Source: Mucilaginibacter psychrotolerans
Lineage (GTDB): Bacteria; Bacteroidota; Bacteroidia; Sphingobacteriales; Sphingobacteriaceae
Length of the DNA: 49,247 bases
Direction: 5' to 3'
Assembly (NCBI RefSeq): GCF_004519315.1
Contig: NZ_SOZE01000040.1
Coordinates: forward strand, 1-49,247
Shown piece by piece: positions 34,080 to 42,795 of this stretch (position 1 is its first letter; the number at the start of each line of letters is the position of its first letter). The notes beneath the pieces are model-generated. The model saw only the letters and a program-made list of their open reading frames with translations. It was not told the origin of the DNA and did not search any database. A program made the translations under genes and the position numbers.

Positions 34080-35015
34080 ATGAAAACTAAAAAAGCTATA
34101 TCGCCGCTGTTAGTGGCCTTCGCCTTCTTTAACATCTATGTGGTGTGGGGTTCTACCTATCTTGCAGTGATATACGGCTTGCAGAGTTTCCCGCCGTTTA
34201 TTTTAATTAGCCTGCGATACCTTACTGCGGGGTTACTGTTGCTTGTATGGTGCAAAATAAAAGGAGAAAACTTACCCGAAAGAAGAGCGCTACTGCGCCA
34301 TGCTTTGGCCGGTACGCTGATGCTGGTAGGCGGTACCGGCGTTATAGCCTGGGCCGAGCAATACATCAGTTCGGGACAGGCGGCTATATTGGTGGCCACC
34401 GAGCCTTTGATGCTTTTGGTGATTGACCGTAAACGCTGGACGGAATACTTCTCTAACAAATTCATCGTTAGCGGGCTTATCATCGGCTTTATAGGCATCT
34501 TTTTGTTTATGAAACTGGGCGTTGCTCAAATACACCCCTCACCAATGGCCATTGTAGCATCGGTGGCCATATTATTTGGTGCTTTGTTATGGATAATCGG
34601 CTCGCTCATTGTAAAGGGTAGTGAGGGAAAAAGCTCTACCGTAATGAATGCCAGTGTGCAATTATTGGCGGCGGGCGTTGCAGCTGCGGTAGTAGCGTTT
34701 TGCAAAAGCGAGCAAATTGGATTTTCGTTCAATAAAGTGAAGGGCGAAGCCTGGGGAGGTTTACTATTCCTTATCGTAATGGGTTCGCTCATCGCCTATC
34801 AATCTTTTGTGTGGCTACTCAGCATCAAGCCACCCGCAATAATAAGCACGCATACTTATGTAAACCCGGTGGTGGCCGTGTTTTTAGGCTGGCTGTTTAT
34901 TCACGAAGAGGTGAACACCGCCCAGCTTTTAAGCCTGTTTATTATATTAGCTGGGATACTACTGGTGAATGTGCCGGGGTATTTAAAGCGGAATAAGACG
35001 CAGGAAGTTTTATAA
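34080..35015 (+). CDS. EamA/DMT family transporter
   Basis: A 311-residue inner-membrane protein with about ten hydrophobic helices in two EamA repeats. Seen: FAFFNIYVVWGSTYLAVIYGLQSFPPFI in the first repeat, PLMLLVIDRKRW, and the second-repeat end THTYVNPVVAVFLGWLFIHEEV before the last helix and a basic tail. DMT exporters move metabolites or drugs; the substrate cannot be told. No clear TAnnTTTG was found upstream. Confidence 0.93.
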   Translation: MKTKKAISPLLVAFAFFNIYVVWGSTYLAVIYGLQSFPPFILISLRYLTAGLLLLVWCKIKGENLPERRALLRHALAGTLMLVGGTGVIAWAEQYISSGQAAILVATEPLMLLVIDRKRWTEYFSNKFIVSGLIIGFIGIFLFMKLGVAQIHPSPMAIVASVAILFGALLWIIGSLIVKGSEGKSSTVMNASVQLLAAGVAAAVVAFCKSEQIGFSFNKVKGEAWGGLLFLIVMGSLIAYQSFVWLLSIKPPAIISTHTYVNPVVAVFLGWLFIHEEVNTAQLLSLFIILAGILLVNVPGYLKRNKTQEVL

Positions 35016-35056
35016 TACTTAATTTAGGCGCCATTAACACCCATAATACCGATACT

Positions 35057-35617
35057 ATGCAATACCCCACCGAAAACCCCTGGAAGATTACCGGAGAACA
35101 AAACGTTTATGATAACCCCTGGATAAACGTTACCGAATATCAGGTACTCAACCCATCGGGCAATCCGGGCATTTATGGTAAGGTGCATTTCAAGAACGTT
35201 GCTATAGGCGTTATCCCGCTGGATGCAGATATGAACACCTACCTGGTAGGGCAATACCGTTTTGTACTGAACCAGTATTGCTGGGAAATACCCGAGGGCG
35301 GCGGCCCTGAGGGCACAGACCCATTAGAATCGGCCAAGCGAGAATTGCTGGAAGAAACCGGCCTCAAAGCCAGCGAGTGGACCGAGATACTGCAGATGCA
35401 CCTCTCCAATTCGGTAAGCGATGAGCTGAGCATTATTTACCTGGCCCGCGGGCTGGAGCAGCACGAGGCTGAACCCGAAGACACCGAACAATTACTGGTA
35501 AACAAAGTGCCTTTTGATGAGGTTTACCGCATGGTAAACGTCGGCGAAATAACCGATTCTGTAACCGTGGGCGCTGTGCTTAAAATAAAGCTGATGCAAT
35601 TAGAGAACAGATTATAA
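35057..35617 (+). CDS. NUDIX hydrolase
   Basis: A 186-residue protein with an ADP-ribose-pyrophosphatase-like NUDIX fold. The Nudix box is present around residues 75-100: GGGPEGTDPLESAKRELLEETGL. The catalytic RELLEE part is intact, but the first Glu of the GX5E portion appears to be Thr when aligned from the RE pair. Substrate is probably a nucleoside diphosphate derivative (inference). It is 41 nt after the EamA gene and likely co-transcribed. Confidence 0.9.
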   Translation: MQYPTENPWKITGEQNVYDNPWINVTEYQVLNPSGNPGIYGKVHFKNVAIGVIPLDADMNTYLVGQYRFVLNQYCWEIPEGGGPEGTDPLESAKRELLEETGLKASEWTEILQMHLSNSVSDELSIIYLARGLEQHEAEPEDTEQLLVNKVPFDEVYRMVNVGEITDSVTVGAVLKIKLMQLENRL

Positions 35618-35625
35618 GCCAAAGC

Positions 35626-35656
35626 TTTATCATTTTCTCAAAAAAATATACCTTTG
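35626..35656 (+). promoter_or_regulatory. promoter of the plsC-like gene
   Basis: TTTA (35626-35629; consensus TTTG), 19-nt spacer, TACCTTTG (35649-35656), an exact TAnnTTTG match. It ends only 8 nt before the ATG, predicting an almost leaderless mRNA. Confidence 0.5.
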
Positions 35657-35664
35657 AGGCGTTA

Positions 35665-36396
35665 ATGAAAAAGTTTTTAGGCTATTTCTTGTCCCCGCTT
35701 GCTACTATTGCATTTTTGCTGATGCTGGTTATCTTCCAGCCCATACAATGGATGTGTTATAACTGGGGCGGCTACAAAGTACACAAGCGCTCAGTTGATA
35801 TCCTCAACTTCTTTTTGGTTGGCACCTACTATATTTTGTTCAACCCGGTTAAATTTACCAATAAGCAAAACCTGCCGCTTAGTCGTTCTATCATTTTTAT
35901 AGCCAACCACCAAAGCGATTTTGATATTCCGCCGATGATTTACTTCCTGCGGAAGTACCATGCCAAGTTTATATCCAAAGTGGAGTTAACCAAAGGCATC
36001 CCCTCTATATCCTACAACCTTAAAGTTGGCGGCGGTGCCAATATCGACAGGAAAGACGCACGCCAATCCATTACTGAGCTGGTAAAATTCGGTATCCGGA
36101 TGAAGGAGAACAAGTGGAGCGCGATGATATTCCCGGAAGGTACGCGCTCTAAGGATGGCAAGGTGAAAACCTTCCAGTCGGCAGGTGTGGCTGCGCTGTT
36201 GAAGAAGTGCCCCGATGCCTTACTGGTACCTGTTGCCATCAAAGATTCGTGGAAGATGCGCCGCTACGGCCTGTACCCGCTTAACACCTTCACCCCTATG
36301 AGCTGGACGGTACTGGAACCCATAGAACCCGGTAAAACGCCAGTAGACGAACTGGTAAAACAAATAGAAGAGAGAATAAGAGCGGTGGTTGATTAG
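35665..36396 (+). CDS. plsC: 1-acyl-sn-glycerol-3-phosphate acyltransferase
   Basis: A 243-residue membrane enzyme that acylates lysophosphatidate to phosphatidate. The N-terminal hydrophobic segment (SPLATIAFLLMLVIFQP) anchors it. The acyltransferase motifs are complete: NHQSDFD (HX4D, about residue 81), a middle motif with GGGANIDRKDARQS, FPEGTRSKDGK (about 156), and a later LLVPVAIKDSW. Length is typical. Confidence 0.94.
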   Translation: MKKFLGYFLSPLATIAFLLMLVIFQPIQWMCYNWGGYKVHKRSVDILNFFLVGTYYILFNPVKFTNKQNLPLSRSIIFIANHQSDFDIPPMIYFLRKYHAKFISKVELTKGIPSISYNLKVGGGANIDRKDARQSITELVKFGIRMKENKWSAMIFPEGTRSKDGKVKTFQSAGVAALLKKCPDALLVPVAIKDSWKMRRYGLYPLNTFTPMSWTVLEPIEPGKTPVDELVKQIEERIRAVVD

Positions 36397-36581
36397 TAGG
36401 TTTGGAGCAGCGGCTGCTTTGTCAAAATACCTGGTTTTCGGCCCAAGAAAAACGGCTTCTTCCAAAAAATCGCTCCGGTTTCCGCTATAAATTTCCAGGA
36501 AAATCCAATTTTCAAATGCAGTTTTTTCACTGCTCTACTACCGTTCAGTAATCTGGAATACGATGGATTTTTACAATCAAA

Positions 36582-36608
36582 AAAGGGATAGCTTTTGGCC
36601 ATCCCTTT
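36582..36608 (-). terminator. rho-independent terminator of the rimP-nusA-infB operon
   Basis: 8-bp stem AAAGGGAT (36582-36589) with ATCCCTTT (36601-36608), 11-nt loop, and a minus-strand T-tract (complement of the A-run at 36579-36584). It lies 22 nt past the infB stop. Confidence 0.8.
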
Positions 36609-36629
36609 CAGTTATCTAAACAAAATCGT

Positions 36630-39600
36630 TTAAGCCAGTTTGCGCTTCACTTCTACGTTTTCGTATGCTTCTACTATATCGCCTACTTCGATGTTGTTGT
36701 AGTTGTTGATGTTCAAACCACACTCGTAGCCGGTTAAAACTTCCTTCACATCGTCTTTGAAACGTTTCAACGAAGCCAGTTCGCCGGTGTGTACTACCAC
36801 TCCATCACGGATGATACGGATCTTGCTGTTACGGGTGATCTTACCATCCAACACCATACAACCCGCAATGGTACCAACCTTGCTGATCTTGAACACATCG
36901 CGGATCTCCACGTTCGCAACAATCTTCTCTTCGAAGGTTGGCGCAAGCATGCCTTCCATAGCTGCCTTAATCTCGTTGATAGCATCGTAGATGATGGAGT
37001 ACAAGCGGATATCGATCTGCTCTGCCTCGGCCAGTTTACGCGCACTTCCCGAAGGACGTACCTGGAAACCGATGATGATTGCATCTGATGCAGATGCCAG
37101 CAATACGTCGCTTTCTGATATCTGCCCAACTGCCTTAGAGATGATGTTCACCTGTATCTGCTCGGTAGATAGTTTCAGTAACGAATCTGACAGTGCCTCG
37201 ATAGAACCATCCACATCGCCCTTAACAATAATGTTAAGTTCTTTAAAGTTACCAACTGCCAAACGGCGGCCAATTTCATCAAGGGTGATGTGTTTCTGCG
37301 TACGTAAGCCCTGTTCGCGTTGTAATTGTAAACGCTTGTTGGCAATTTCGCGTGCTTCCACTTCACTTTCCAGCGAGTTGAACCTGTCGCCCGCGGTTGG
37401 TGCGCCCTGCATACCCAATACCTGTACCGGGGTAGAAGGACCTGCCGAAGTTACACGTTGGCCACGCTCGTTGGTTAATGCTTTTACACGTCCGCTGTAG
37501 CAACCGGCCAGTATCGGGTCGCCCACTTTTAGGCGACCGGCCTGTACCAATACAGTAGTAACAATACCACGGCCTTTATCCAGGGCCGATTCTATTACAG
37601 TACCCACGGCACGTTTGTTAGGGTTGGCTTTAAGCTCAAGCAATTCTGCTTCAAGCAACACTTTCTCTAACAAGAGCTCAATATTTAAGCCTGTTTTGGC
37701 AGATATTTCCTGGGTTTGGTATTTACCGCCCCATTCTTCTACCAGTATATTCATGGCCGATAACTGCTCACGGATTTTGTCTGAGTTGGCACCCGGCCTG
37801 TCGATCTTATTGAACGCGAAGATGATTGGTGCACCTGCAGCCTGCGCGTGGTTTATAGCCTCGCGCGTTTGCGGCATCACACTATCGTCTGCCGCTATCA
37901 CAATGATAACGATATCCGTTACCTGCGCACCCCTGGCACGCATGGCGGTAAACGCCTCGTGGCCCGGTGTATCCAGGAAGGTGATCTTTTTATCATCGGG
38001 CAAGGTTACCTCGTAAGCACCAATGTGCTGGGTTATACCACCCGCTTCACCACCGATTACATTTGTTTTGCGGATAAAATCGAGCAATGATGTTTTACCG
38101 TGGTCAACGTGGCCCATGATGGTTACAATAGGCGCACGTGGCACCAACTGATCCGGCTCGTCTGGCGTATCTAAGTTCGCTTCTTCGTCCTGTGGTTTTA
38201 CAAACTCTACCTGGAAACCAAACTCATCAGCAACTATGCTTAAAGTTTCGGCATCCAAACGCTGGTTGATGGATACAAACATCCCCAAACTCATACAAGT
38301 AGAGATAATTTGTGTAACGGATACATCCATCATGATAGCTAACTCATTTGCCGTAACAAACTCAGTAACTCTCAATACTTTAGATTGTGCATCCTGCTCC
38401 ATTGCCAGTTCTTCGGCACTTGCAGCAACATCATCGCGTTTTTGGCGGCGGAATTTGGCGCGCTGCGCGAATTTACCCGATTTACCGGCCCCGCTCAAAC
38501 GAGCAAGTGTAGCCTTGATCTGGTCTTGTATATCTTTTTCTGTTGGTTCTTCCTTAGGCCCGGTGCTTGGTGGCGCATTGCGGTTACCCCCACCCCTAAA
38601 ATCGGGACGGTTGCCTGGCCCGCCTCCCGGAGGAGCTGTTGGCCGGTTACGGAAATCGGGGCGATTAGGGTTAATAGGCCCGCTTGGCGGTGCCTGTTGC
38701 CCTGTATTGTTGCCACCGCCGCCTTGTGCATCTTTACGTTTACGTTTGCGTTTGTGATCTGCTGCGTTACCCGCCGCGTTTGATGACGAAGCCACCGGCC
38801 CGCCACGCTTAGGCGTGTTGTTTACAGGCAGTTGTATTTTGCCAATAATTTTTGGCCCGCTAAGGCGCTCGGCGCTTGCGCGGATAACATCATCGCCTTC
38901 TTCTGCGGGTGCTGCTGCTGTTGGTTCAGGCTCTGCAACTACAGGAGCCGGCGCAGGTGCAACCGGTGCTACTGGCTTAGGTGCCTCTGCAACTGGTTCA
39001 GGTGCTTTTGGTGCCTCAACTACCGGTTTTGGTGCCTCAACAACTACGGCTGCCGGCTTAGGTGCCTCTGCAACTGGTTCGGGTGCTTTTGGCGCCTCAA
39101 CTACAGGTTTTGGTACCTCAACAACAGGCTTTGGTACCTCAACAACAACTGCCGGCTTAGGTGCCTCTGCAACAGGTTCGGGTGCTTTCGGCGGCTCGGG
39201 CGCTTTTGGCGCTTCTACTACCGGCTTGGCACCCAGGTTGTTCAGGTCAATTTTGCCCACTACCGTAACCCCAGGCAAGCCTGTGGTGCTGCGGTCTTCG
39301 GGCTTTGGCTGTACCGGTTCGGCAGGTTTTGGCTTCTCGGCCTGCGGCGAAGAAAAATGCCCGGTATTTTTGATCAGTATCTCCTCGTTGTCGAAATCTC
39401 TCGAACGACGGCTTTCCACAGGTCTTTCGGGAGCCGCAGTTGGCTCTTCTTTCCTGATTTTGCCGATGCTGATCTGCTTGGCCTCTTCCTTAATAATTTT
39501 GTCGACTGCAAATTCCTTCAACAAGGTAGTGTACATGTCGTTATCCAGCTTGGCCATAGGGTGCTTATCCACCTTGTAGCCTTTAGTAGCTAAGAAATCG

Positions 39601-39671
39601 ACAAGGGTACCCATACCGATGTTCAGTTCTTTTACTGCCTTTATTAATTTTATTGATTTGTCTTCTGACAT
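36630..39671 (-). CDS. infB: translation initiation factor IF-2
   Basis: A 1013-residue GTPase that brings initiator tRNA to the 30S subunit and promotes subunit joining. An N-terminal IF2_N-like part (IKAVKELNIGMGTLVDFLATKGY) is followed by a long Pro/Ala/Lys/Glu-rich linker with repeats (about residues 110-260), a basic Gly/Asn-rich stretch, a second IF2_N region (VTANELAIMMDVSVTQII), then the G domain with GHVDHGKTS (about 518), DTPGHEAF (about 568) and NKID (about 620). Domains II-IV end in NNYNNIEVGDIVEAYENVEVK. Long linkers are usual in Bacteroidota IF-2. It follows nusA by 61 nt. Confidence 0.97.
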   Translation of the reverse strand: MSEDKSIKLIKAVKELNIGMGTLVDFLATKGYKVDKHPMAKLDNDMYTTLLKEFAVDKIIKEEAKQISIGKIRKEEPTAAPERPVESRRSRDFDNEEILIKNTGHFSSPQAEKPKPAEPVQPKPEDRSTTGLPGVTVVGKIDLNNLGAKPVVEAPKAPEPPKAPEPVAEAPKPAVVVEVPKPVVEVPKPVVEAPKAPEPVAEAPKPAAVVVEAPKPVVEAPKAPEPVAEAPKPVAPVAPAPAPVVAEPEPTAAAPAEEGDDVIRASAERLSGPKIIGKIQLPVNNTPKRGGPVASSSNAAGNAADHKRKRKRKDAQGGGGNNTGQQAPPSGPINPNRPDFRNRPTAPPGGGPGNRPDFRGGGNRNAPPSTGPKEEPTEKDIQDQIKATLARLSGAGKSGKFAQRAKFRRQKRDDVAASAEELAMEQDAQSKVLRVTEFVTANELAIMMDVSVTQIISTCMSLGMFVSINQRLDAETLSIVADEFGFQVEFVKPQDEEANLDTPDEPDQLVPRAPIVTIMGHVDHGKTSLLDFIRKTNVIGGEAGGITQHIGAYEVTLPDDKKITFLDTPGHEAFTAMRARGAQVTDIVIIVIAADDSVMPQTREAINHAQAAGAPIIFAFNKIDRPGANSDKIREQLSAMNILVEEWGGKYQTQEISAKTGLNIELLLEKVLLEAELLELKANPNKRAVGTVIESALDKGRGIVTTVLVQAGRLKVGDPILAGCYSGRVKALTNERGQRVTSAGPSTPVQVLGMQGAPTAGDRFNSLESEVEAREIANKRLQLQREQGLRTQKHITLDEIGRRLAVGNFKELNIIVKGDVDGSIEALSDSLLKLSTEQIQVNIISKAVGQISESDVLLASASDAIIIGFQVRPSGSARKLAEAEQIDIRLYSIIYDAINEIKAAMEGMLAPTFEEKIVANVEIRDVFKISKVGTIAGCMVLDGKITRNSKIRIIRDGVVVHTGELASLKRFKDDVKEVLTGYECGLNINNYNNIEVGDIVEAYENVEVKRKLA
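38980..39230. repeat. in-frame degenerate tandem repeat within infB
   Basis: Three units begin at 38980, 39061 and 39160 with the shared start GGTGCCTCTGCAAC. The first two are 81 and 99 bp long, both multiples of three. They encode VPKPVVEAPKAPEPVAEAPKP-type units in the IF-2 linker. Length variation between strains by slippage is expected. Confidence 0.75.
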
Positions 39672-39700
39672 TTATTATTATTTCTCTGCTCTAATTATCG

Positions 39701-39708
39701 CAAAAATA
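39701..39708 (-). promoter_or_regulatory. putative internal -7 element before infB
   Basis: Minus-strand TATTTTTG, an exact TAnnTTTG match 29 nt before the infB start, in the 61-nt nusA-infB gap. No -33 at normal spacing. Confidence 0.3.
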
Positions 39709-39732
39709 CGATTTTAATTTTGCTTATTATGT

Positions 39733-40968
39733 TTATTCAAACTCTGCCTGCAGAATTGATAACACATCTTTTACGGTTTCTTCCTCTAAATCGGTACGTT
39801 TTACCAATTCGCCTACAGAAAGTGCCAGTACCGATTTTGCCGTATCTAAGCCTATGCGCTTAAATTCGTCCAGTATCCAACTATCAATCTCATCCGAGAA
39901 TTCTTCAATATCCACATCCTCGTCGTGTTCATCAGCCTCGCGGTAAACGTCTATTTCGTATCCTGTCAATTTACCTGCCAATTTTATGTTATGGCCACCA
40001 CGACCTATCGCTAACGATACCTGATCGGGCTTTAAGTACACCGCTGCGGTTTTCTTTTCATCATCTAATTTAATAGAAGTGATTTTAGCCGGCGATAAAG
40101 CACGCTGTATGTACAACTGCAGGTTGTTGGTATAGTTGATCACGTCGATATTCTCGTTCTTCAGTTCGCGTACGATACCGTGAATACGTGATCCTTTCAT
40201 ACCTACGCAGGCACCAACCGGATCGATACGATCATCGTAACTTTCTACGGCAACTTTTGCACGCTCGCCCGGCTCACGCACGATTTTCTTGATGGTGATC
40301 AAACCGTCGAATATCTCCGGTACTTCCATCTCAAACAAACGCTGTAAAAACTCAGGTGCGGTACGCGATATGATGATCTTGGGGTTGCTGTTCAGCATAT
40401 CCACCTTGCTGATGATAGCACGTACGCTATCACCTTTTTTGAAGTAATCGGCAGGTATCTGTTCGGTTTTAGGTAATAAAAGCTCGTTGCCTTCATCATC
40501 CAACACCAAAGTCTCTTTTTTCCAAACCTGATAAACCTCGCCGGTTACAATTTCGCCAACGCGGTCTTTATATTTCTTGAAGATCTCGTCTTTCTCTAAT
40601 TCTAAAATCTTAGATACCAATGTTTGGCGTGCGGCTAAAATAGCGCGGCGGCCAAAGCTTTCTAAAGTAATCTGCTCAATTTGCTCATCGCCAACTTCTA
40701 AATCGGCATCAAATGCTTTAGCTTCCAGCAATTCAACCTCCAGGTCGTCATCTTCGCTAAAACCATCTTCAACCACAACACGCGTGCGCCATATCTCCAA
40801 GTCACCATTATCGGTGTTTACAATTACGTCGCAGTTTTCGTCGGTACCGTATTTTTTTCTGATCATGCTCCTGAAAACGTCTTCCAGTACGCTCATCATG
40901 GTAGGGCGATCGATGTTCTTGAAATCTTTAAATTCCTGAAAAGAATCAATTAAATTAATATTGCTCAT
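39733..40968 (-). CDS. nusA: transcription termination/antitermination protein NusA
   Basis: A 411-residue RNA-polymerase-associated factor. The N-terminal domain (SFQEFKDFKNIDRPTMMSVLEDVFR) binds polymerase. An S1 domain follows (about 130-200, GEIVTGEVYQV), then two KH domains (ISRTAPEFLQRLFEMEVPEI; VGACVGMKGSRIHGIVREL; AIGRGGHNIKLAGKLTGY). It lacks the long C-terminal acidic repeats of E. coli NusA but ends in one helix-hairpin-like region. It is 4 nt after rimP. Confidence 0.96.
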   Translation of the reverse strand: MSNINLIDSFQEFKDFKNIDRPTMMSVLEDVFRSMIRKKYGTDENCDVIVNTDNGDLEIWRTRVVVEDGFSEDDDLEVELLEAKAFDADLEVGDEQIEQITLESFGRRAILAARQTLVSKILELEKDEIFKKYKDRVGEIVTGEVYQVWKKETLVLDDEGNELLLPKTEQIPADYFKKGDSVRAIISKVDMLNSNPKIIISRTAPEFLQRLFEMEVPEIFDGLITIKKIVREPGERAKVAVESYDDRIDPVGACVGMKGSRIHGIVRELKNENIDVINYTNNLQLYIQRALSPAKITSIKLDDEKKTAAVYLKPDQVSLAIGRGGHNIKLAGKLTGYEIDVYREADEHDEDVDIEEFSDEIDSWILDEFKRIGLDTAKSVLALSVGELVKRTDLEEETVKDVLSILQAEFE

Positions 40969-40972
40969 TTTC

Positions 40973-41437
40973 TTACTTGAATGATATTAAAACTTTTGTT
41001 TCTGTTATATTATCTGTAGGGATGGTGCTTTCAACAGTCACAGCCTTTTTCCCTTTTTCTTTTATTATTTCTTCTATCGTGATATCGCCCTCGCCAACGC
41101 TCAGTAATTTACCTTCGCGCTTGGTACCACCGGCCATTTTAATCTCCAGCGTGCGTCCAATATTTTTGGTGTACTGCCTTGGCAAGGTAAGCGGCGTATC
41201 AATACCCGGCGAAGATACTTCTAAATTGTAGGCCTCTTCTATCACGTTCTCTTCCTCCAGGTGGAAACCCACGTGCCTGCTGATGGCTGCGCAATCGGCA
41301 ATGCCTATGCCGTTATCCCCATCTACCAACACAATCAGCTTTCCATTGGAGTGCATCTTTACCTCTACCAAAAACAAATTCGGCATATCGGCAATCTTCT
41401 CTTCAACCAGCTCTGTTACTCTCTTTTCAATATTCAT
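40973..41437 (-). CDS. rimP: ribosome maturation factor RimP
   Basis: A 154-residue protein needed for 30S maturation. Family marks are VDGDNGIGIADCAAISRHVG and YNLEVSSPGIDTPLTLPRQYTKNIGR, followed by the C-terminal SH3-like part. First gene of rimP-nusA-infB, the usual order. Confidence 0.94.
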   Translation of the reverse strand: MNIEKRVTELVEEKIADMPNLFLVEVKMHSNGKLIVLVDGDNGIGIADCAAISRHVGFHLEEENVIEEAYNLEVSSPGIDTPLTLPRQYTKNIGRTLEIKMAGGTKREGKLLSVGEGDITIEEIIKEKGKKAVTVESTIPTDNITETKVLISFK

Positions 41438-41483
41438 TATCGGATAGTTATATCTTGATGATAAATTTGATCGATAAAATAAA

Positions 41484-41505
41484 AGAGGGGACTAAAGCCC
41501 CCTCT
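41484..41505. terminator. hairpin terminator after the small lipoprotein gene
   Basis: Stem AGAGGGG (41484-41490) with CCCCTCT (41499-41505), 8-nt loop, T-run on the plus side and an A-run (T on minus) on the other, so it could act in both directions. It lies between the lipoprotein gene and rimP. Confidence 0.75.
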
Positions 41506-41553
41506 TTTTTTAATTCGGATACAAATGTACGAATTTTTTTCTATTCCAAATGC

Positions 41554-41973
41554 TTATTGCTTAAAAATCAAATCGGTAAACTGGGTTTGCCCGGGGCGAA
41601 GCTGTCCGCGCAGGTAATCAGTAGCCTTTTTCCCTTTATCGAAATGGTACCAACGCACAAAATACGCCTGCTCTTTTACAAAAGGAGTATCTGGCGTAAA
41701 AATCACCACGCTATCGGCCAGCTGGTATTTGCCGGGTTGTATAGGTTGGTAGCTCATCATATCGGTATCGGCAGGCATGCGGTAAACAGGCACCAGCGTT
41801 TGCCAGCCGTTGCCTAGGGTGTCGCGGCTTATCTCGCCGGCTACGGCAGGGTCGAGACCTTTTAATAGAAGAGATTGTTTGTTGGGCGTTAATGATATGC
41901 TGATGGTATTATGCTGCGGTTTTGGGCTGCAGGAGAAGAGGAAAAGGAGGAGGGCTAGAAGAAATCTTTTCAT
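41554..41973 (-). CDS. small hypothetical lipoprotein coupled to vapC
   Basis: A 139-residue protein with a lipoprotein signal (MKRFLLALLLFLFSC, Cys as acceptor) followed by a beta-rich domain (NTISISLTPNKQSLLLKGLDPA ... GKYQLADSVVIFTPDTPF ... YFVRWYHFDKGK). I do not recognise the family. Its ATG overlaps the vapC stop as ATGA (41973-41970), so translation is coupled to the toxin. A partial, decayed second copy of its 5' end lies 1.1 kb upstream (43015-43114). Confidence 0.7.
   Translation of the reverse strand: MKRFLLALLLFLFSCSPKPQHNTISISLTPNKQSLLLKGLDPAVAGEISRDTLGNGWQTLVPVYRMPADTDMMSYQPIQPGKYQLADSVVIFTPDTPFVKEQAYFVRWYHFDKGKKATDYLRGQLRPGQTQFTDLIFKQ
41880..41973. repeat. direct repeat, intact copy
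   Basis: The first ~95 bp of the lipoprotein gene recur at 43015-43114 with few substitutions and a short indel. This is the copy inside the intact gene. Confidence 0.8.
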
Positions 41974-42371
41974 TGGCTGAATGGAATTAACTCTAATTCC
42001 AACAATTCAAAATGCTTATCGGTAGTAAACAATGGGAGGTTGTACGCGAGGCTTGACGCAGCTATCCAAATGTCATTTTCAGGGATTGGCTTACCCCTGC
42101 GTTTTAAATCAGTTTTGAGCCTTCCATAAATCGTCGCGGTATAAGTATCGACACCAATAACAAAACAACTACTTAAAAACAATTGGACTTGGTTGATGTG
42201 CTTTTGTGGATCCAAAGATGAATATGCCCCATGATACAACTCGCCGATTGCAATATCATTAACATATAGCTCGTCGAATGTTTCTAATCTGTCGCGTACC
42301 TGCTTGTTATTCTTAAAAGAATGAATAATAACGCTCGTGTCTAAAAGGCACTTACTTCCAGTCATCTTCAT
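41970..42371 (-). CDS. vapC: PIN-domain toxin, VapC-like ribonuclease
   Basis: A 133-residue PIN-fold endoribonuclease. Acidic residues expected for metal binding are visible: CLLDTSVIIHSF (first Asp), IAIGELYHGA (Glu), PENDIWIAASSL (Asp) and LFTTDKHF (Asp). Cleavage of RNA is family knowledge. The frame has ATGs at 42371 and 42365; either gives a complete PIN domain. It overlaps the end of the putative antitoxin gene by 20 nt or 14 nt, and its stop overlaps the lipoprotein start. The arrangement antitoxin-toxin in one operon is typical. Confidence 0.88.
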   Translation of the reverse strand: MKMTGSKCLLDTSVIIHSFKNNKQVRDRLETFDELYVNDIAIGELYHGAYSSLDPQKHINQVQLFLSSCFVIGVDTYTATIYGRLKTDLKRRGKPIPENDIWIAASSLAYNLPLFTTDKHFELLELELIPFSQ

Positions 42372-42576
42372 TTATTTGCTCGCATCCTTCTTCAATATTC
42401 CTTTCAAATGCATCGAGCTCTTCGGAGCTTAAAACATTAACAAAATTGCCGATGGTGTTTTTGGGGCCATGATTAGAAGCGGCGAGTATTTTTTCAATCT
42501 CCCTTAAAACAATTTCATTGTTCTCCTTTATTAAAGATTCAATTAGATGTAATTTTTTAACCTCTGTAGATATCAT
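42352..42576 (-). CDS. putative antitoxin of the VapC-like toxin
   Basis: A 74-residue acidic protein directly upstream of and overlapping the PIN toxin. The N-terminal half is helical (VKKLHLIESLIKENNEIVLREI), the C-terminus acidic (ERNIEEGCEQINEDDWK), as in many type II antitoxins whose tail wraps the toxin. I do not see a clear AbrB or RHH motif, so the DNA-binding class is open. A TAnnTTTG element lies 17 nt before the start. Confidence 0.75.
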   Translation of the reverse strand: MISTEVKKLHLIESLIKENNEIVLREIEKILAASNHGPKNTIGNFVNVLSSEELDAFERNIEEGCEQINEDDWK

Positions 42577-42593
42577 AACAATGAGTTCTTATA

Positions 42594-42601
42594 CAAAGAT
42601 A
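42594..42601 (-). promoter_or_regulatory. putative -7 element of the toxin-antitoxin operon
   Basis: Minus-strand TATCTTTG, exact TAnnTTTG, 17 nt before the antitoxin ATG. No -33 at the usual distance. Confidence 0.4.
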
Positions 42602-42795
42602 TTATATAATTCCTTAAGTAGTATCTGACGCTAGTCAAGCTTGACAAATCCGTTAATCCCCCCCTCACAACCATACGGTAAACGCACATTCCCTCCATAT
42701 ATTTTACCTAAAAATTTATAGTTCTCTTTCAAATAAAAAACAAAAAGCTGCTTATATATTTCGTCATAAGCTCAGCACTAAACCAACCGCCCCCC

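Noticed and set aside
36519..36534. Small hairpin GCAGT/ACTGC between plsC and infB
   Set aside because: Only 5 bp with no following T-run on the plus strand, so it is not a convincing terminator for plsC.
38815..39579. Long plus-strand open frame (about 254 codons) of GASATGSGAFGASTTG-like repeats
   Set aside because: It is the antisense shadow of the Pro/Ala repeat in infB; the repeated composition and the clear IF-2 match on the other strand explain it.
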